Below are positions 35,747 to 47,214 of a stretch of 64,000 nucleotides of DNA, in pieces. This stretch comes from Perkinsus chesapeaki (taxonomy: Eukaryota > Perkinsozoa > Perkinsida > Perkinsidae), in contig JAAPAO010000129.1 in the NCBI GenBank assembly GCA_013115145.1, positions 1 to 64,000 of the forward strand, written 5' to 3'. The notes below the pieces were generated by a model. It had not been told where the DNA came from. It made no database searches and saw only the letters and a program-made list of their open reading frames with translations. A program made the translations under genes and the position numbers. How positions within the stretch are numbered: the first letter of the stretch is position 1; each line of letters begins with the position of its first letter.

Positions 35747-36282
35747 AGAAGAGAGAGCGTCGTTTCCTGGGTCACGGAAAGAACACAAGGAAACACTAAA
35801 ACAGAGCAATGAGGCCCAAGGCTGCCCTATGACCTAGCGAACGAACGGTATGAACCAGCGAGCAATGGGCGGCCTAGCCTGCGGCAACCTGAGTACTGCA
35901 AATTGAAAACATCTGGTACGATGGACAAAGCACACAAAGTTCACTTTGTGAGGTGCCCGAATCATTCCTCGGTGACAGAAATGGCACTCGATAGTGATTA
36001 TGTGTATAAATAAGCAATAGTATCAGATAGAGGAGTATCAGCGCAAGATGGTAGCAACGGTGACCCTAGCACAAGGAAATGACATTGCATCACCCACCGT
36101 CTATTTTTCAATACTAGTTGATACTAGCTAAGCCTGTGGAGAGCAGCTACGCTCAAGCGAGTAGGCAATGATCCTGGAAGATAGAAGGGGGTTACAAAGA
36201 GTCCGACGATTCCGTGGAAAGAGACAAGATGCAAAAATGTTGAGCGTTGAGGAGATGCAAGAATGGCTAAGATTGCCAAGAT
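35747..36282. other. Divergent region between exchanger and exonuclease genes
   Basis: 536 bp between two divergent starts. A short open frame upstream of 36,283 has no family similarity. I see no repeat or RNA gene. Confidence 0.5.
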
Positions 36283-37988
36283 ATGATGGCGCGCCGCGTC
36301 CATCAATTTGCTATGTTTTTAACCGTACCATGGAATACCTACATCAGAGCAGCAGCGTCACCTCGGCTATCTTTCCTATATGCTCGGAGGGCCTTCACCT
36401 CGACCTCAGAACTGAACGCTGGAGGCCAGACAGCCAATGAAACGCCGCCCAAACTTAGCATTACACCGCTAGAGATCGCCGGCCTTCCAGGTGGGACTTG
36501 ATTATTACTATGGGTTAGTGTTTTTAGTGCTCAAGTTCAAAGGAAGGGTAATGCTTATTGATACTAAAGAGGAGGATGAGAGGGCTGCTATTGCCTTCGA
36601 TAATGAGACACTATTGGGCTTTGACAGTGAGACCAAGCCAAGTCTAGTGCCTGGTGTCACCAACAAAACTGCTATCATACAGGTAAAGGTGGAGCTCGAC
36701 ATGACTCGATCTGATACTACTTGTCATATTTCCTTCTGTCGCACTAGAGTATCTGGGTCCCCATTTAGGTAGCATCAGCATCGGTATGTGGCATTTGGCG
36801 TGTACGAGAGCTGGATGCCTTGCCGCCCACCTTAGCCAGGCTGCTCACAGACCCTACCATAATCAAGGCCAGCCAAGGCGCTACCCCAGAGGTTGCCACG
36901 GTTTATAGGGAATTTTCCGGTACACTGGGGGAAATGAGAGCCTTCTTGAGGTGTTGTAGGTCTGAAATGCCAAGGCTTTGTAGACCTGCATCTGCTGGCG
37001 ATGGGCCTCCGCTGCAACCCTCGTAGCCTTCAAGGCCTCTGTGCTCTATTCCTACATAAGAGGTTGCTGAAGGCCGAACGTATATCCAACTGGGAGCAGG
37101 TAAGTGCTAGAGAGCAGGAAGACGTAATTGCGGTGTACTGAGATACCATTGAGCCCGAGCCAGTTGGAGTATGCTGCAACCGATGCCTGGGTATCACGGC
37201 AAGTTCTGGAGGCTATGAGAGCTGCATTCAACGTCGATAAGTACTATTGGGGACGGAGGTGGGCCTTGGTACTGTTGGGTAGGTTGAGCTTCGAGCGACC
37301 GGTCAATCCAGACGACTTGGGCCTTGTCCCCCGGTCCCCTGTATCAGTCCAGCAGCCCCTTCGGGTAGTCCCTTTTGGCCCGTCCAAGGCTACTCTACAC
37401 CAGATACCGTTTAAGACTAGCTCGAAGGCAGCAGCAGGTTCATCGTCAGAGTCCACTGCAGCCAACCCCTCTACAGCGGCGGGTATGAAGGCCCTGGCCA
37501 ATCTGTGCGTTGAGAAAGCTTATGTTCTCACCGTGGAGTCATTCGAGCCGGCTATGGGTAATAGGGTAGCGGAACAGCTCCAGATCTCGGGCATCCTTCA
37601 GGTGGCTTCCGATGCTTACTAAAAGTCAACTTGCGCCACAACGGCCGTCCGCACGTTCTTCAATGCCGATCAAATGAGGTACTATGCAGCGTCACGCGCC
37701 AGGAAATGAATGGACAGGTCCACACCTCTATACGAGCGGCCCAGGATGATGCCGCTGATGTAGCGTTGTCATCAATTCATGAAATAGTGGGCGCGCAAGA
37801 AACCGTCGCCGACCCTTCCTGAACACGCTGTTTCTGAGCAAGTTGTGCCGTGTTGGGAGTCCTGAGAACCTGCCAACCTTCACAGTATGGATGCCTTGCC
37901 TCCCCCACTGGACCTGAGGGCCCTTAGCGCCTTGGCTGCCTATCAGAACAAGCTGTCTGATGAGCTGAAGAAGGCCGAGGCTGTGTAA
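36283..37988 (+). CDS. 3'-5' exonuclease (DEDDy, WRN/Mut-7-like), probably mitochondrial
   Basis: ATG at 36,283 gives a long Arg-rich, acidic-free leader (MMARRVHQFAMF ... RRAFTSTSE), typical of a mitochondrial targeting peptide. Spliced exons then read LKFKGRVMLIDTKEEDERAA, exonuclease motif I GFDSETKPS (about 36,619), TNKTAIIQVASASVCGIWRV, LARLLTDPTIIKASQGATPE, PRSLQGLCALFLHKRLLKAE with ERISNWEQ, and motif III PLSPSQLEYAATDAWVSRQV (about 37,145-37,205). The fold and order are those of DEDDy 3'-5' exonucleases acting on DNA or RNA ends. The Asp of motif II is not where expected: the segment reads ASQGATPEVATVY. A Ser/Ala-rich C-terminal extension follows; its last exons, ending at 37,822 or with LSALAAYQNKLSDELKKAEA at 37,988, are uncertain. 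Confidence 0.75.
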
Positions 37989-38292
37989 TACGGGGGGCTG
38001 GGCGATGAGGCAGAGTGAGCTATCAGATATGAAAGCAACCCGATACTTGCTGTATGCATTGCGACTAAGATAAGTTTACAACAACGTAAAGTAGCCAATA
38101 AAATGAAGGTCGTCGGTAATCGATATCTTGCGGGTCTAGCGGACTTCGAGCGTCGACTCAGCGGTAGGCATTGTCGTCAACTAGGGCATCCACTCGATAC
38201 CATTCAGTCTCTGACCCTCGGGACCGATCGGGGGACCATACCTCGGGCGAAGTGCTGATGACGCAACCTGAAGGTTATAACTGATATATGTT
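37989..38292. other. Short intergenic stretch
   Basis: About 300 bp between the exonuclease and zinc-finger genes. No coding stretch, repeat or RNA gene is evident; it may contain a 5' exon of the zinc-finger gene. Confidence 0.4.
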
Positions 38293-39057
38293 TTGGTGAG
38301 GATTCATTCAGATGTCGCCTGCAGTAGTCCATCTCCCTCGGCCGGCTCCACAGCTTCCTCCTCACCATCTTCGCAGGAGCTGGTGATGCCGTCGACAAGC
38401 TCTGTTGAATCTGCACAGCGATACCCATCTGAGTCGTCTCACAATAACATGTCGGAGGCAAGCTTCTCTCGAACAGGGCGCGGCAAGAAAGCTGTTCATA
38501 GAGCATGCGAGGTCCCAGGCTGCGAGAAGCTGGCTCGAGGGGTCGGTCCTCAGTCACGCCGATGTGCTGGCCATGGTGGAGGCCACCGATGCTTCTGTGG
38601 TAAGGTGGCTCGAGGCTCCACCAAGTACTGTGGTACACATGGGGGTGGTCGCCGGTGCCAGCAGGAGGGTTGCCGAAGCGGAGCGGCTGGGGCCAGCAAC
38701 TATTGTATAACCCACGGTGGAGGGAAACGATGTTCGATGCTCGACTGTACTAAGGCGGCATGCAGCAGATCGGATAGATGCTTCGAGCACGGTGGTGGGC
38801 GAAGATGTGAACGTGAAGGTTGCAATCGTGGGGCAATTGGTAGTACTAAGTTTTGTATCAAACATGGAGGAGGCAAACGGTGCATGTTGGAAGGGTGCGA
38901 CAAGGGTGCGGTTGCCGGAGGCTATTGTGTGAGGCACGGTGGCACCAGCGGCAAAAGTTCGAATCAGCAGCGCCGGCCTCCTCCTGAGGTGCCGCTGGCC
39001 ATGGTACTGGCCACGGACCTGGCCCGGCAGGAGGCTAAGATGGAGAATGATGAGTAG
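38293..39057 (+). CDS. Tandem HGGG-type zinc-finger protein (WRKY19-like fingers)
   Basis: An open frame ends at 39,055-39,057. After a Ser-rich head it carries six tandem Cys/His units of about 22 residues, each ending C-x2-HGGG-x-RC: CAGHGGGHRC, CGTHGGGRRC, CITHGGGKRC, CFEHGGGRRC, CIKHGGGKRC and CVRHGGT (about 38,500-38,945). A typical unit is CEREGCNRGAIGSTKFC. Such fingers are known from the N-terminus of plant WRKY19 and from many oomycete, diatom and alveolate proteins, where a nucleic-acid or protein binding role is assumed. Unit 2 is shortened (CFCGKVARGSTKYC). No other domain is seen. The frame has no ATG before 38,386 (MPSTSSVESAQ), so the gene starts there or in an upstream exon. 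Confidence 0.75.
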   Translation: MVRIHSDVACSSPSPSAGSTASSSPSSQELVMPSTSSVESAQRYPSESSHNNMSEASFSRTGRGKKAVHRACEVPGCEKLARGVGPQSRRCAGHGGGHRCFCGKVARGSTKYCGTHGGGRRCQQEGCRSGAAGASNYCITHGGGKRCSMLDCTKAACSRSDRCFEHGGGRRCEREGCNRGAIGSTKFCIKHGGGKRCMLEGCDKGAVAGGYCVRHGGTSGKSSNQQRRPPPEVPLAMVLATDLARQEAKMENDE

Positions 39058-39122
39058 CAGTTATGATGAATGTTGATGTTGTGCTCTTTCTTAATACTCA
39101 ACAACATGAATAGCATGTTTCA

Positions 39123-42100
39123 ATGCCATACAGTAGTTGTGCTACTAGTATCCAGAACCTCACGAGTGGTAGAACCATGACCCATGCGATAGGAAGCATA
39201 GATGCCGACTCTGAACAGTGGTGCCAGGATGTTGCATTCTCGGCAACGGCTGTGGTGGTGGCCACGGAGCAGGCTAAGGAGGTTGTGTGGCAGGCTCACA
39301 AAATGACAATACCACGTACTCACCAGGACAAGAAGGGGACCAATCGACCTTGGTGTATCTTTTAGAGCTTCTCCAGCCATTTGGTGGCTACTACACCCCT
39401 GTGACAGTGCAGGTTCGCACTGGCGGCCGGGCGAGGCAGATCGAGGTGAGCAGGTTAGATGATAGTGGTGTTGTCCATCCCATTGTAGGGTTTCCGATTG
39501 CGCTTCATATCGACTGAAGATGCCAGTGAGGTCCCAGAGTCCATAGCCCAGGATCGGGCAGCAGAGGCTTTTGCAACCTGCATGCCCCAGCAGGAAGAGA
39601 GTACGTTCGGCAGCCCTCTAGCCCTCGTCCGCTAATCGCCACTCTTCAGGTCAAACCTTCAGCAGTGCCACCCCACCTCGGTTCGATGCATGGCTCGGCT
39701 CTGAAGCAGCATCTCTAGCCTTCAGTGACCATGAGTAGGCATCACACTTCTACCCCTCACTACCCTCACGCTCCCCCAGGTGTATATCTCAACCTTTGGC
39801 TACAGTGCTGGTTGCCTCCACTAGCTCTCTTGAGCCTAGTCTAGACGGCAGCCAAGAGACAGTGGACCCAGTGCAGGCCTTTGAACAGTTAATGCATGAG
39901 GCTAATATGCCAACCCTCGCTCGGAGGGGCATCCTGGATCCAGATGCTGCCAGAATGAAGGTGAGCTATCCTCAGTGCCGACAGTGCTCCTCAGTGCCGA
40001 CTCGCAGGTTCTTATTCACGACCCTGCTAGGGCGCCTCCGGGGGTTGACCTGGATGCCTTGGTGGATAGGATGCGGAGCACCTACTCCCCTCAGAGTTGC
40101 TTCCTTTTGGTTATCGGCGACGGACCAACTGCCTTGCCTGACGTGAAAGCCTTATTTCAGTAGTGAGGCCATGCCCGACCTTCAATGGACTGTTCTCTCA
40201 GACGGGACCCCTTCGCATCCTCTATTATCGATGATGACATCGCTGTTGGGATCGAATGGACGGAAGTAGATGAGCTTCAACGCTTAGGTGATCAGTATGA
40301 TATAAGGGCAACGTAGTGCAACTGCAATACTACTACCAAACTGTGTCTCCTATTAAACACATATAGACAGACCATTGGACACTTCCGTTTACCGGCCATC
40401 TGTCATCAATCTTGTTGTAGGTACTGCCATTGTGTGCCAATGTGCTGCACCGTGGGCCGAGAGGAAGCTGGCGGAGCTCGATGATAATATATCGCTTAAG
40501 AGGAAAGGCTTCAGGAACGCCTTCAGTCGGTTTTTACGCAAACCAAACTTGCCGGGAACGGAGGCCATCGGTGGCCCAGTAGGGGATAGCCGTGGGCAAA
40601 GTGAGCTTGAACAACGACGGTGGTGGCCTTATCAGTTATTAATGCAGATGTGCAGTCTCGTCCAGGGGCGTCCAATACCTACACCTTAGCCAACCTTGAA
40701 TGGCAGATTCGACTAGCTGGCGATCTCGCCTTCCATCTCCGGGACTACTCCCAAGCAGTGGCCTATTATAGGCAGGTTACACCGGACTTCAAACAGGACC
40801 ATCAGTGGGGGGTGGCCGCTGGGGCTTATGAGATGTCGGCTGTGGCCGCATGGCTGGAACAGATCTCCACTGGTGGGGACGGTGGGGTCCCTCTTACGGA
40901 GATTTCAAGATTCGTGGACAATGCTATCGACCTCTACAAGAAGGCTGGACCACGGTATTACAGACATGCGATAAGGTGAGGAACACTTAACCGAGGGAAG
41001 GGAGGCAACTCCTGGTTTAGGGCTGCTGTCATACAATCAGCCATCTTGCGGGGGCATGTAGAGAGCCCTCAGAAGCTGCTAAAGGTCAACGGGGACATCC
41101 CTGATGCAGGGTTAAGGTGCGCTCTGCTCCTTGAGAGATCAGCGAGGCTGCAGAGGGACGCTGGACAGGTAAGGCGCGGACCGTGGAGGGGGAGAATAGC
41201 CTCTCCTCCTGGTCAGGTCCGTAAAATGTGCTTCCATCTGGTCCTTGCTGGCCATACGTACAATAAGGCCGGTTATAAGCAGTGGGCCTTGGCGTAATAA
41301 TGCCGCCTTGGCTAGTTGAACTGTGTGGCATTTAGGTGCTATAAGGCAGTGGTGCCGGAGTATGTTGGTAAGGGATGGACACATATAACAGATCATCTAC
41401 TCTTTACTATGGCCAAGCAGACCTTTGCCCTCGGTGACGCGACCAAGAGCATACACTACTTCACAGACTTGTTCAATTCTATCACTTTACAGAAGGACAC
41501 CCGATCTCCTATATCAATATCCAAGCAACATAACTATCTCAAAGGCTTCCTCTACGTCCTTCGAAGCCAGTACGGTAAGGAGGTAGCAGATGTTCCACCA
41601 GCTGATAGAGTTCAGGTCATCCTCCCAAGGGTGAGCATCGCTGCAGTGTCGTCTGCAAGGGGGTATACAGGTGGCTTCAGGTTCGGCTTGGCAGCATCGG
41701 TACCAACGTCGGCGAGGCCCTTGAGATGCTGGGGCCTCGTGGAACCGATTCGGATCTCAATACAAGCGATGCGATCAGCTTCACCAATCGGCCAGTCGAG
41801 ACTGAGCTTGAGAGCTGGGGCGCCATATGCGGTCTGGGCCCGGATGTGGACAAGGCGCCCGCTGACGACACTGATGTCATTCTTGTTGGACAGACGACCT
41901 CCACCGTCCTCACAGTGGCCAACCCTCTGCAGATCCCAGTCGAGCTTACGGACCTTCGTTTGGTGTTCGAGGATTCCAAGCTGGTAGACTCATCTGTGGC
42001 AGAGCCCATTAAACTGGATGGTGACCAGTTCATGAGTGTGAAGTTTAGTATAACCCCTCGTGGCACTGGTAGGGTTGTTCTTACCGGAGCTCAGTGGGTT

Positions 42101-43105
42101 CTCGATCACACCGCACCGTGCGTGTGGACTTGTCCAAAAGAAGGTCGGCCATCAATTACTGTGGTAGACAGCATGCCATTGATACGAGCTACACTGCCCG
42201 GTCTAAGAGGCGAGGCTGCTGAGTTACTCGACGGCGAACTAAAGCGTCCCATCATCACCCTTACGAACGTTGGCACCGAGACGATTGACAAGGTTGAGTG
42301 GTTCTATTCTCATCAAGACAAGGCCATAGCTATCAGCTCACAGGGCAGAGAGGCATCGGCTCGCCCGCTAGAGGTTGGGGCTTCTATTGAGGTTCCCTTT
42401 ACTATTCGCGGCCATCATGTCGGTCACCACAGGGTTCGTATTGCAGCACGTGGCACGGGTTGTAGTGGTAGACTTACGTGGACATGTCTCGAAAGAGATG
42501 TTTTCGTTCATCCTGGAGTCCAAGTTAAACTCGCCGGTGTCGGTGCGCCCAAGACCGGCCCTCGTCGATCCATACAGGTCCCGATCCGGTGCATAGTAAC
42601 AAACTCCTCGCCTTCCTCGCCAATTACTCTGGACAAGACTGGCCCGCTTGACGTTTACCCTTCCAGTGGTCTGGGGGCTCTTCAAGTTGAGGAAGCCTTG
42701 CCTATTGATGCGGAGAGCTTGGGCCCGGGCAAATGCATGCAAATTATTAACTGGGTGACCCTCGGTGGCGATTACTCCTCAATGGCCTCCGAAGGTGGCG
42801 ACTTTCTCCTTAACGAAGCGAAGGCTGCGCACGACTTATCGGCCACGAAGAAGACCAAAACTTTTGGTGGTTTGGGTTTGCATATGCCCCCTACTTTACG
42901 GAAGGCATGTTCACGGCAACAACCGTCTGAACACTATCACATAGTTCTTAACTGGACAATTCCCGAAACAAATCGGTGCGGTCAATCGTTCTGCCCCAAT
43001 GTGAGCTTATCGCACTCCAATCGTGCAGACCAGCAGCCTGTCACTGACGAGCGACGACGGCCGTTGGACAGCAGCACTTTGAAGACATTGACTGGTCTTG
43101 TGTAA
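39123..43105 (+). CDS. TRAPPC8: TRAPPC8 / Trs85 homologue
   Basis: Multi-exon gene from an ATG at 39,123 to a stop at 43,103-43,105. The N-terminus reads LVYLLELLQPFGGYYTPVTV, the family's LxELLxPFG block. Then come PPGVDLDALVDRMRSTYSPQ with SCFLLVIG, VCQCAAPWAERKLAELDDNI followed by SLKRKGFRNAFSRFLRKP, and LEWQIRLAGDLAFHLRDYSQ with AVAYYRQVTPDFK, all in the order found in TRAPPC8/Trs85. A long final exon (from about 41,730) holds beta-rich segments (LTVANPLQIPVELTDLRLVF; GTGRVVLTGAQWVL) typical of the C-terminal half. Trs85 is the subunit specific to the TRAPP III tethering complex, which acts as a Rab1/Ypt1 exchange factor in autophagy and early secretion. Middle exon limits are approximate. 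Confidence 0.8.
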
Positions 43106-43311
43106 CTGTTTTTACAACATTTCTGTTAGTCTGTGCGTGTTTGGTTCACTTGAAAACACAAGCTATGATGCAATATGAATGCCGATGGACATACTTGTGT
43201 AAGTCGGCAACATGCAACCACCAAAGCTCCTGTACAAACGGTTGAGAGGAACAATCATACAAACTGACAAGTGGAATCAACGAGACACATTCTAGTTGCC
43301 TTCACCTCTGC

Positions 43312-43728
43312 ACCGTAAAGGTCCATTCTAGGCCTGTCCGGGCCGAAGGGAACCTGGGCTCGACGATGGCAAAGACGTAACAGCCGACCTGAAGCGAGGT
43401 CCTTAAATCATCACTTGTCGCCCTCACCAGCTGATCGTGGGATTGTGATATTTCGCGAGATGCCGACGTTAGGCTCAATTTTATGCATTCACCAGAACCA
43501 TCTGAAATGATAATATATTAAATTGTTGTAAGGTGTCTGCTGATCCTCACCGTCCAGCCAAATGCATCCGTCAGCTGTAGAGGCAATGACGATCCCACAC
43601 AATGAGACTGTCTGGAGAGAGGCGTTGTTGAACGGTTCTGTTGCAGCTGTCGATCGCTGTTTGGAAGCTACGAGTTGTGAAATGAGAAGTGGCAATGCCG
43701 GTAGAGGGAGGGCCGAGTCATCGCTCAT
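43312..43728 (-). CDS. Small OB-fold protein, RMI2-like candidate
   Basis: ATG at 43,728 starts MSDDSALPLPALPLLISQLV; the first exon continues to SLQTVSLCGIVIASTADGCI and WLD, a 48-bp-class intron with donor GTGAGG follows, and the second exon reads DGSGECIKLSLTSASREISQ, then RTSLQVGCYVFAIVEPRFPS, ending in FTVQR and a stop at 43,312-43,314. The total is about 125 residues. The 'V.l.G.V......g..wldDGSG.i.l......L..G.YV.aiv' pattern is an OB-fold, and size plus layout resemble RMI2 of the BLM/TOP3 dissolvasome. RMI2 is an inference; another single OB-fold protein is possible. It lies 203 bp from the stop of the desaturase gene on the same strand. Confidence 0.55.
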
Positions 43729-43931
43729 GTGTGATACTTGGTATTACTGTAGCGACTTGTATTGTGAATGAGACTATCCAACTCGACAGTGGGAGGAGTA
43801 CTAATCAAATCTGTCCGATCATTCGGCGAAGATACGCCACTGTAGGTTTAAATAAAATCACAGGTTGGCACTATATCAAGTGGCAAATGGTACATAAAAC
43901 GTCCACGAAAATAGGAAGGAATCGCAATAGG

Positions 43932-45646
43932 CTACTCGCGCTTTGGTGGAATCGCTGACATACGGTATTCCAGTAGCTCCTGAGGGGAGGAATACGTCAC
44001 AATGGCCCATGTATGGTAGCAACAACAACAACGCTCACCTTGATCTCACTGTGGGACATCTGCCCACTGAGATCGACAAATAGTGTCGCCAATCGATCAA
44101 GATTGTTAGTAATAATGAGGATGAATATCTCAAATGCTTGAGTGCCACGGAAGACTGTCGCCTTGTGTTTTTTATAAGTCTCTATCTCCTTTTCGAACAT
44201 CCTAATAATGCCATATACACCGGTAATGGCTCGAGCAGCTGCTTACTTGGGGTGATCTGCATACCAAAGCGTGGGATGTTGATGATGGACCACATGGAAG
44301 TCGGCCTCGAACGTCTGAGATTGGAACGGAAGTCGCTCCAAGATATTAATGAAGAGGGGAGCAACCGTACATTATAGTGGCCATCCAGAATTGTTATACT
44401 TGTTATATAATCGTTATCGGGGTCCTTCGGGTCGACCCAGGCGTGCCAGGTGTAATTGATAGCAGCCTGAGAAAAATGGGTTGCCGTGAACGACCCCATT
44501 CGTTAAGGTTGAGACAGGGTTGTCTTTGACGCCTCTGAGTTGTTACCAATAGTGTGACGGCTTCCAAATGTGGATACACCCAATAAGCCAAGGCGAAGCG
44601 CCAGTTGACGAGCAACATCATCGCCATTATACCGTAGTAAACTAACGTACCTGATTTCGGTCATCTCGGGGGAAACCAGACTAAACAACTTACCACGGAA
44701 TTGTTTCCAAGCGAGGGCTTTCTCCCCTCTTCCATAAAGATGCCACGAAACACTGAGACCAGACCAGAACCTACTCAGACCAATAGCGCTGCACTGCGAA
44801 CAAGGAGCCGCCGAACAAGCGTCTTACAGGTAGAACTTCCCAAGATACGCCACGAATTGTAGGGGACTCCTTCTGTCATATTCCAAAGTGGCAGAGTCGT
44901 CCAATATACCATTATTATATCTGACAATGATGATCGATAAGGTTCGGAGCTAACAGAGTGATAATTGGCACTTATGATGAACCTTATTGTGGCCAACTTT
45001 ATATCCTTCAGGGACACCACCATAGAACATAAATGACCACCATTCGATAATTCTGTTGAATATTCTCCATCGACCCTTGAACATTGGCACTGATGCGTGT
45101 GCCTCAATGTGAACCTAGTAATAAGGATAATAAAACTAACGCTGTTGTTGTTCACCCACCATAGCATGCGTGCAAGCGAAAAATGTGAAGTAAGGTCCCA
45201 TCCGGAAAAGATGGTAGGTCAAAAAATGAGTTGGATTGACCATGAACCAACCATCATACGGTGACCGTCTTTCCATTATATAGATATACCTAAGAGTAGG
45301 ATTGGTGAAAGGAGCGGTATGAGATGTTACAGCATGAACGTGGGTACGACGAAAGCCAGGACGTGAGCTGGAAGGTAAATATAGGATCTTTCTTGGGTCA
45401 TAATGCTTCTAGCAATTGTCTTAAGAGCAGCTGTGCCTGAATCAGATACTGGCTCCCAAAGTGGCCCTTAGGCTCATCAATTCGACCTTTATTTTTAATT
45501 GATTCTCTTATTCGTTTAGGTGTCAGTGCACCCCACATTAACCTATTTAATATGGCATATATTAATATAGTGGTGGCAATCAAAGAGGCTGTTAGGGGAG
45601 CCGTGATAAGAAGGAGACTCGAGCTTAGTATTGCAACCTTGCTCAT
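43932..45646 (-). CDS. Fatty-acid desaturase family membrane protein
   Basis: A minus-strand multi-exon gene. ATG at 45,646 begins a hydrophobic lead (MSKVAILSSSLLLITAPLTA, then SLIATTILIYAILNRLMW). The three histidine boxes of the membrane di-iron desaturase fold are read across short introns: THAMVHIEAH, GHNKVHHKYNNGILDDSATL and DFHVVHHQHPTLWYADHP. Between boxes 2 and 3 lie EYDRRSPLQFVAYLGKFYL, a membrane pair (YYGIMAMMLLVNWRFALAYW, then VYPHLEAVTLL) and AAINYTWHAWVDPKDPDNDY, a block known from protist and fungal members of the family. The C-terminus reads LIITNNLDRLATLFVDLSGQ and ends KELLEYRMSAIPPKRE, stop at 43,932. The expected reaction is O2-dependent desaturation or hydroxylation of an acyl chain in the ER membrane; regiospecificity cannot be read from sequence. 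Confidence 0.8.
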
Positions 45647-45830
45647 CGAGGCAGAGCTAGCAGTTGGTGTTCTCGAGATATCGGTACCTTAAAAGAGCGG
45701 CATCTCTCAATACCATGTCACAGTGACAGCTCACTGAGGGTTTGACATCTATTATTGAGCCATAACTTGTACAGCAGTATAACGAGTAGGTGGGTTGCGA
45801 CCAAAGTCTGATGATACACGGTCGAAAGGG

Positions 45831-47214
45831 TTAATAACACCACGGTCTTACCATAGCCTCCATGGGATCTCTATCAATGGCTAACACGAGTGCCGTGGTA
45901 ACCCAGTAAAGAGCTGCTGGTTGTGACAAGCCCAGAACTGTCCTCATTGACCCTCTGGGCTTGTTGAACTGCAGTCTCAGTGAAATGCAGGCGAAAACTG
46001 TGACCAGGTACCTGGATAACGAGATGCGTCAATGGTCGGCGAGTATCAATACCAGAGAGATGCCAGTAGAAGATATCCGCGTGGTGATGGGCGAGGCGCG
46101 ATGTCAACAGCAGGACTCAGCTTGTGTAAGACACCACGAAACCGTCCGTCTAGTAAACATAGTGACTGGAGACCTGCTAATGTTGCTACCTTGGCTCTGT
46201 AAACAGAAGGTTGCAACAAAAGCCCAGGATACTATCCAGTTGGTAGAAACCATAAGTTTAGTCTTCAAGCTAGTCACCCTAAAGCAAGATTCACGGAAAA
46301 TGGCGGATATAAGTCGCTCACCGTGAAGCTACGAAGAACATGCTCTTTAGGCTTCTGGTGTCGAAAGCCGCCGCTAGACATATCGCTGTGGCGATGAAAC
46401 CACAGACGAATACCATATCGAATGGAATATAGTAAGGCACCATGTTCATAAAACTGTTTAATGCGCACGCGTGCAAATCGGGTAGACAGAATTATGACCC
46501 AAGAGACACGCAAATGAAACTAGATCAAATAAACCATCATGTTTGCTTCACTATTTGGTGGTCCATGGTCTCATGTAGCCTCTTCTCAAGGTCGGCTATA
46601 CTCCTAAGTAATACAGTATCATTGAAGCCCGGCCATTCCTCCAGCGCATGCTGCTCAACTTCATGGACGACGCTCAGTAGGTTATTTCTGTTGGTGACGC
46701 CGCGATGCTGCGACCAAGCCATTGGCTGGTGAAGTGCCAAGAGAAAGCTCGTGATGTAGAAGTAAAACATAGAGATAACTTGCAGGACATCTGGCGTCGA
46801 ATGATTAATGTACATACTCAACAGATTTTGTCAGGCAGTATGCAGCTGCGGGCTTGCTGTCTCCTCTTTCGTTTGGTGGCTCAGAACCCAGTCTTTTCAG
46901 GGGCACCTCGGAAGCTTCGGAGAGGGTCTGCTTACACATTACAAGTAAAATAACGACGACTGATGCTGCACATAAAGCTATCAATGGGAAGCCTATCGGT
47001 AAAGTATGCGAGATCTAGGAATGCGCGGCCTGGACGGCCACGATCGATCGGTAAGTTACCGACGGTAACGCGAACTTGGAGATAGTTTTTTGCCATCGAA
47101 TTCTCCATACTCGATTTCGCATAAATCGAGCTTTCCCGGTGAAGCGTCTTGTGGCTCTAAACCGAGTGTTCCCAATGACAACTCTAACACTTCGGGGATG
47201 TTTTGGTTACTCAT
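45831..47214 (-). CDS. Multi-pass membrane protein of unknown function
   Basis: ATG at 47,214 gives an acidic head (MSNQNIPEVLELSLGTLGLE). Later exons carry hydrophobic segments: IGFPLIALCAASVVVILLVM, ISMFYFYITSFLLALHQPMA, VPYYIPFDMVFVCGFIATAI with CLAAAF, TNWIVSWAFVATFCLQ, YLVTVFACISLRLQF and LSQPAALYWVTTALVLAIDR. A soluble loop (SVVHEVEQHALEEWPGFNDT) lies between the second and third. At least six membrane helices are likely. No family is recognised. A stop is met at 45,831, but a GT donor just before it could splice onward to the desaturase exon at 45,700, so the two could form one gene; my frame check of that join failed, which favours two genes. Confidence 0.5.

Noticed and set aside
35747-35809. 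A 21-residue extension of the exchanger N-terminus
   Set aside because: It starts at a TTG codon; the ATG at 35,746 is the better start and still precedes the signal-peptide-like helix.
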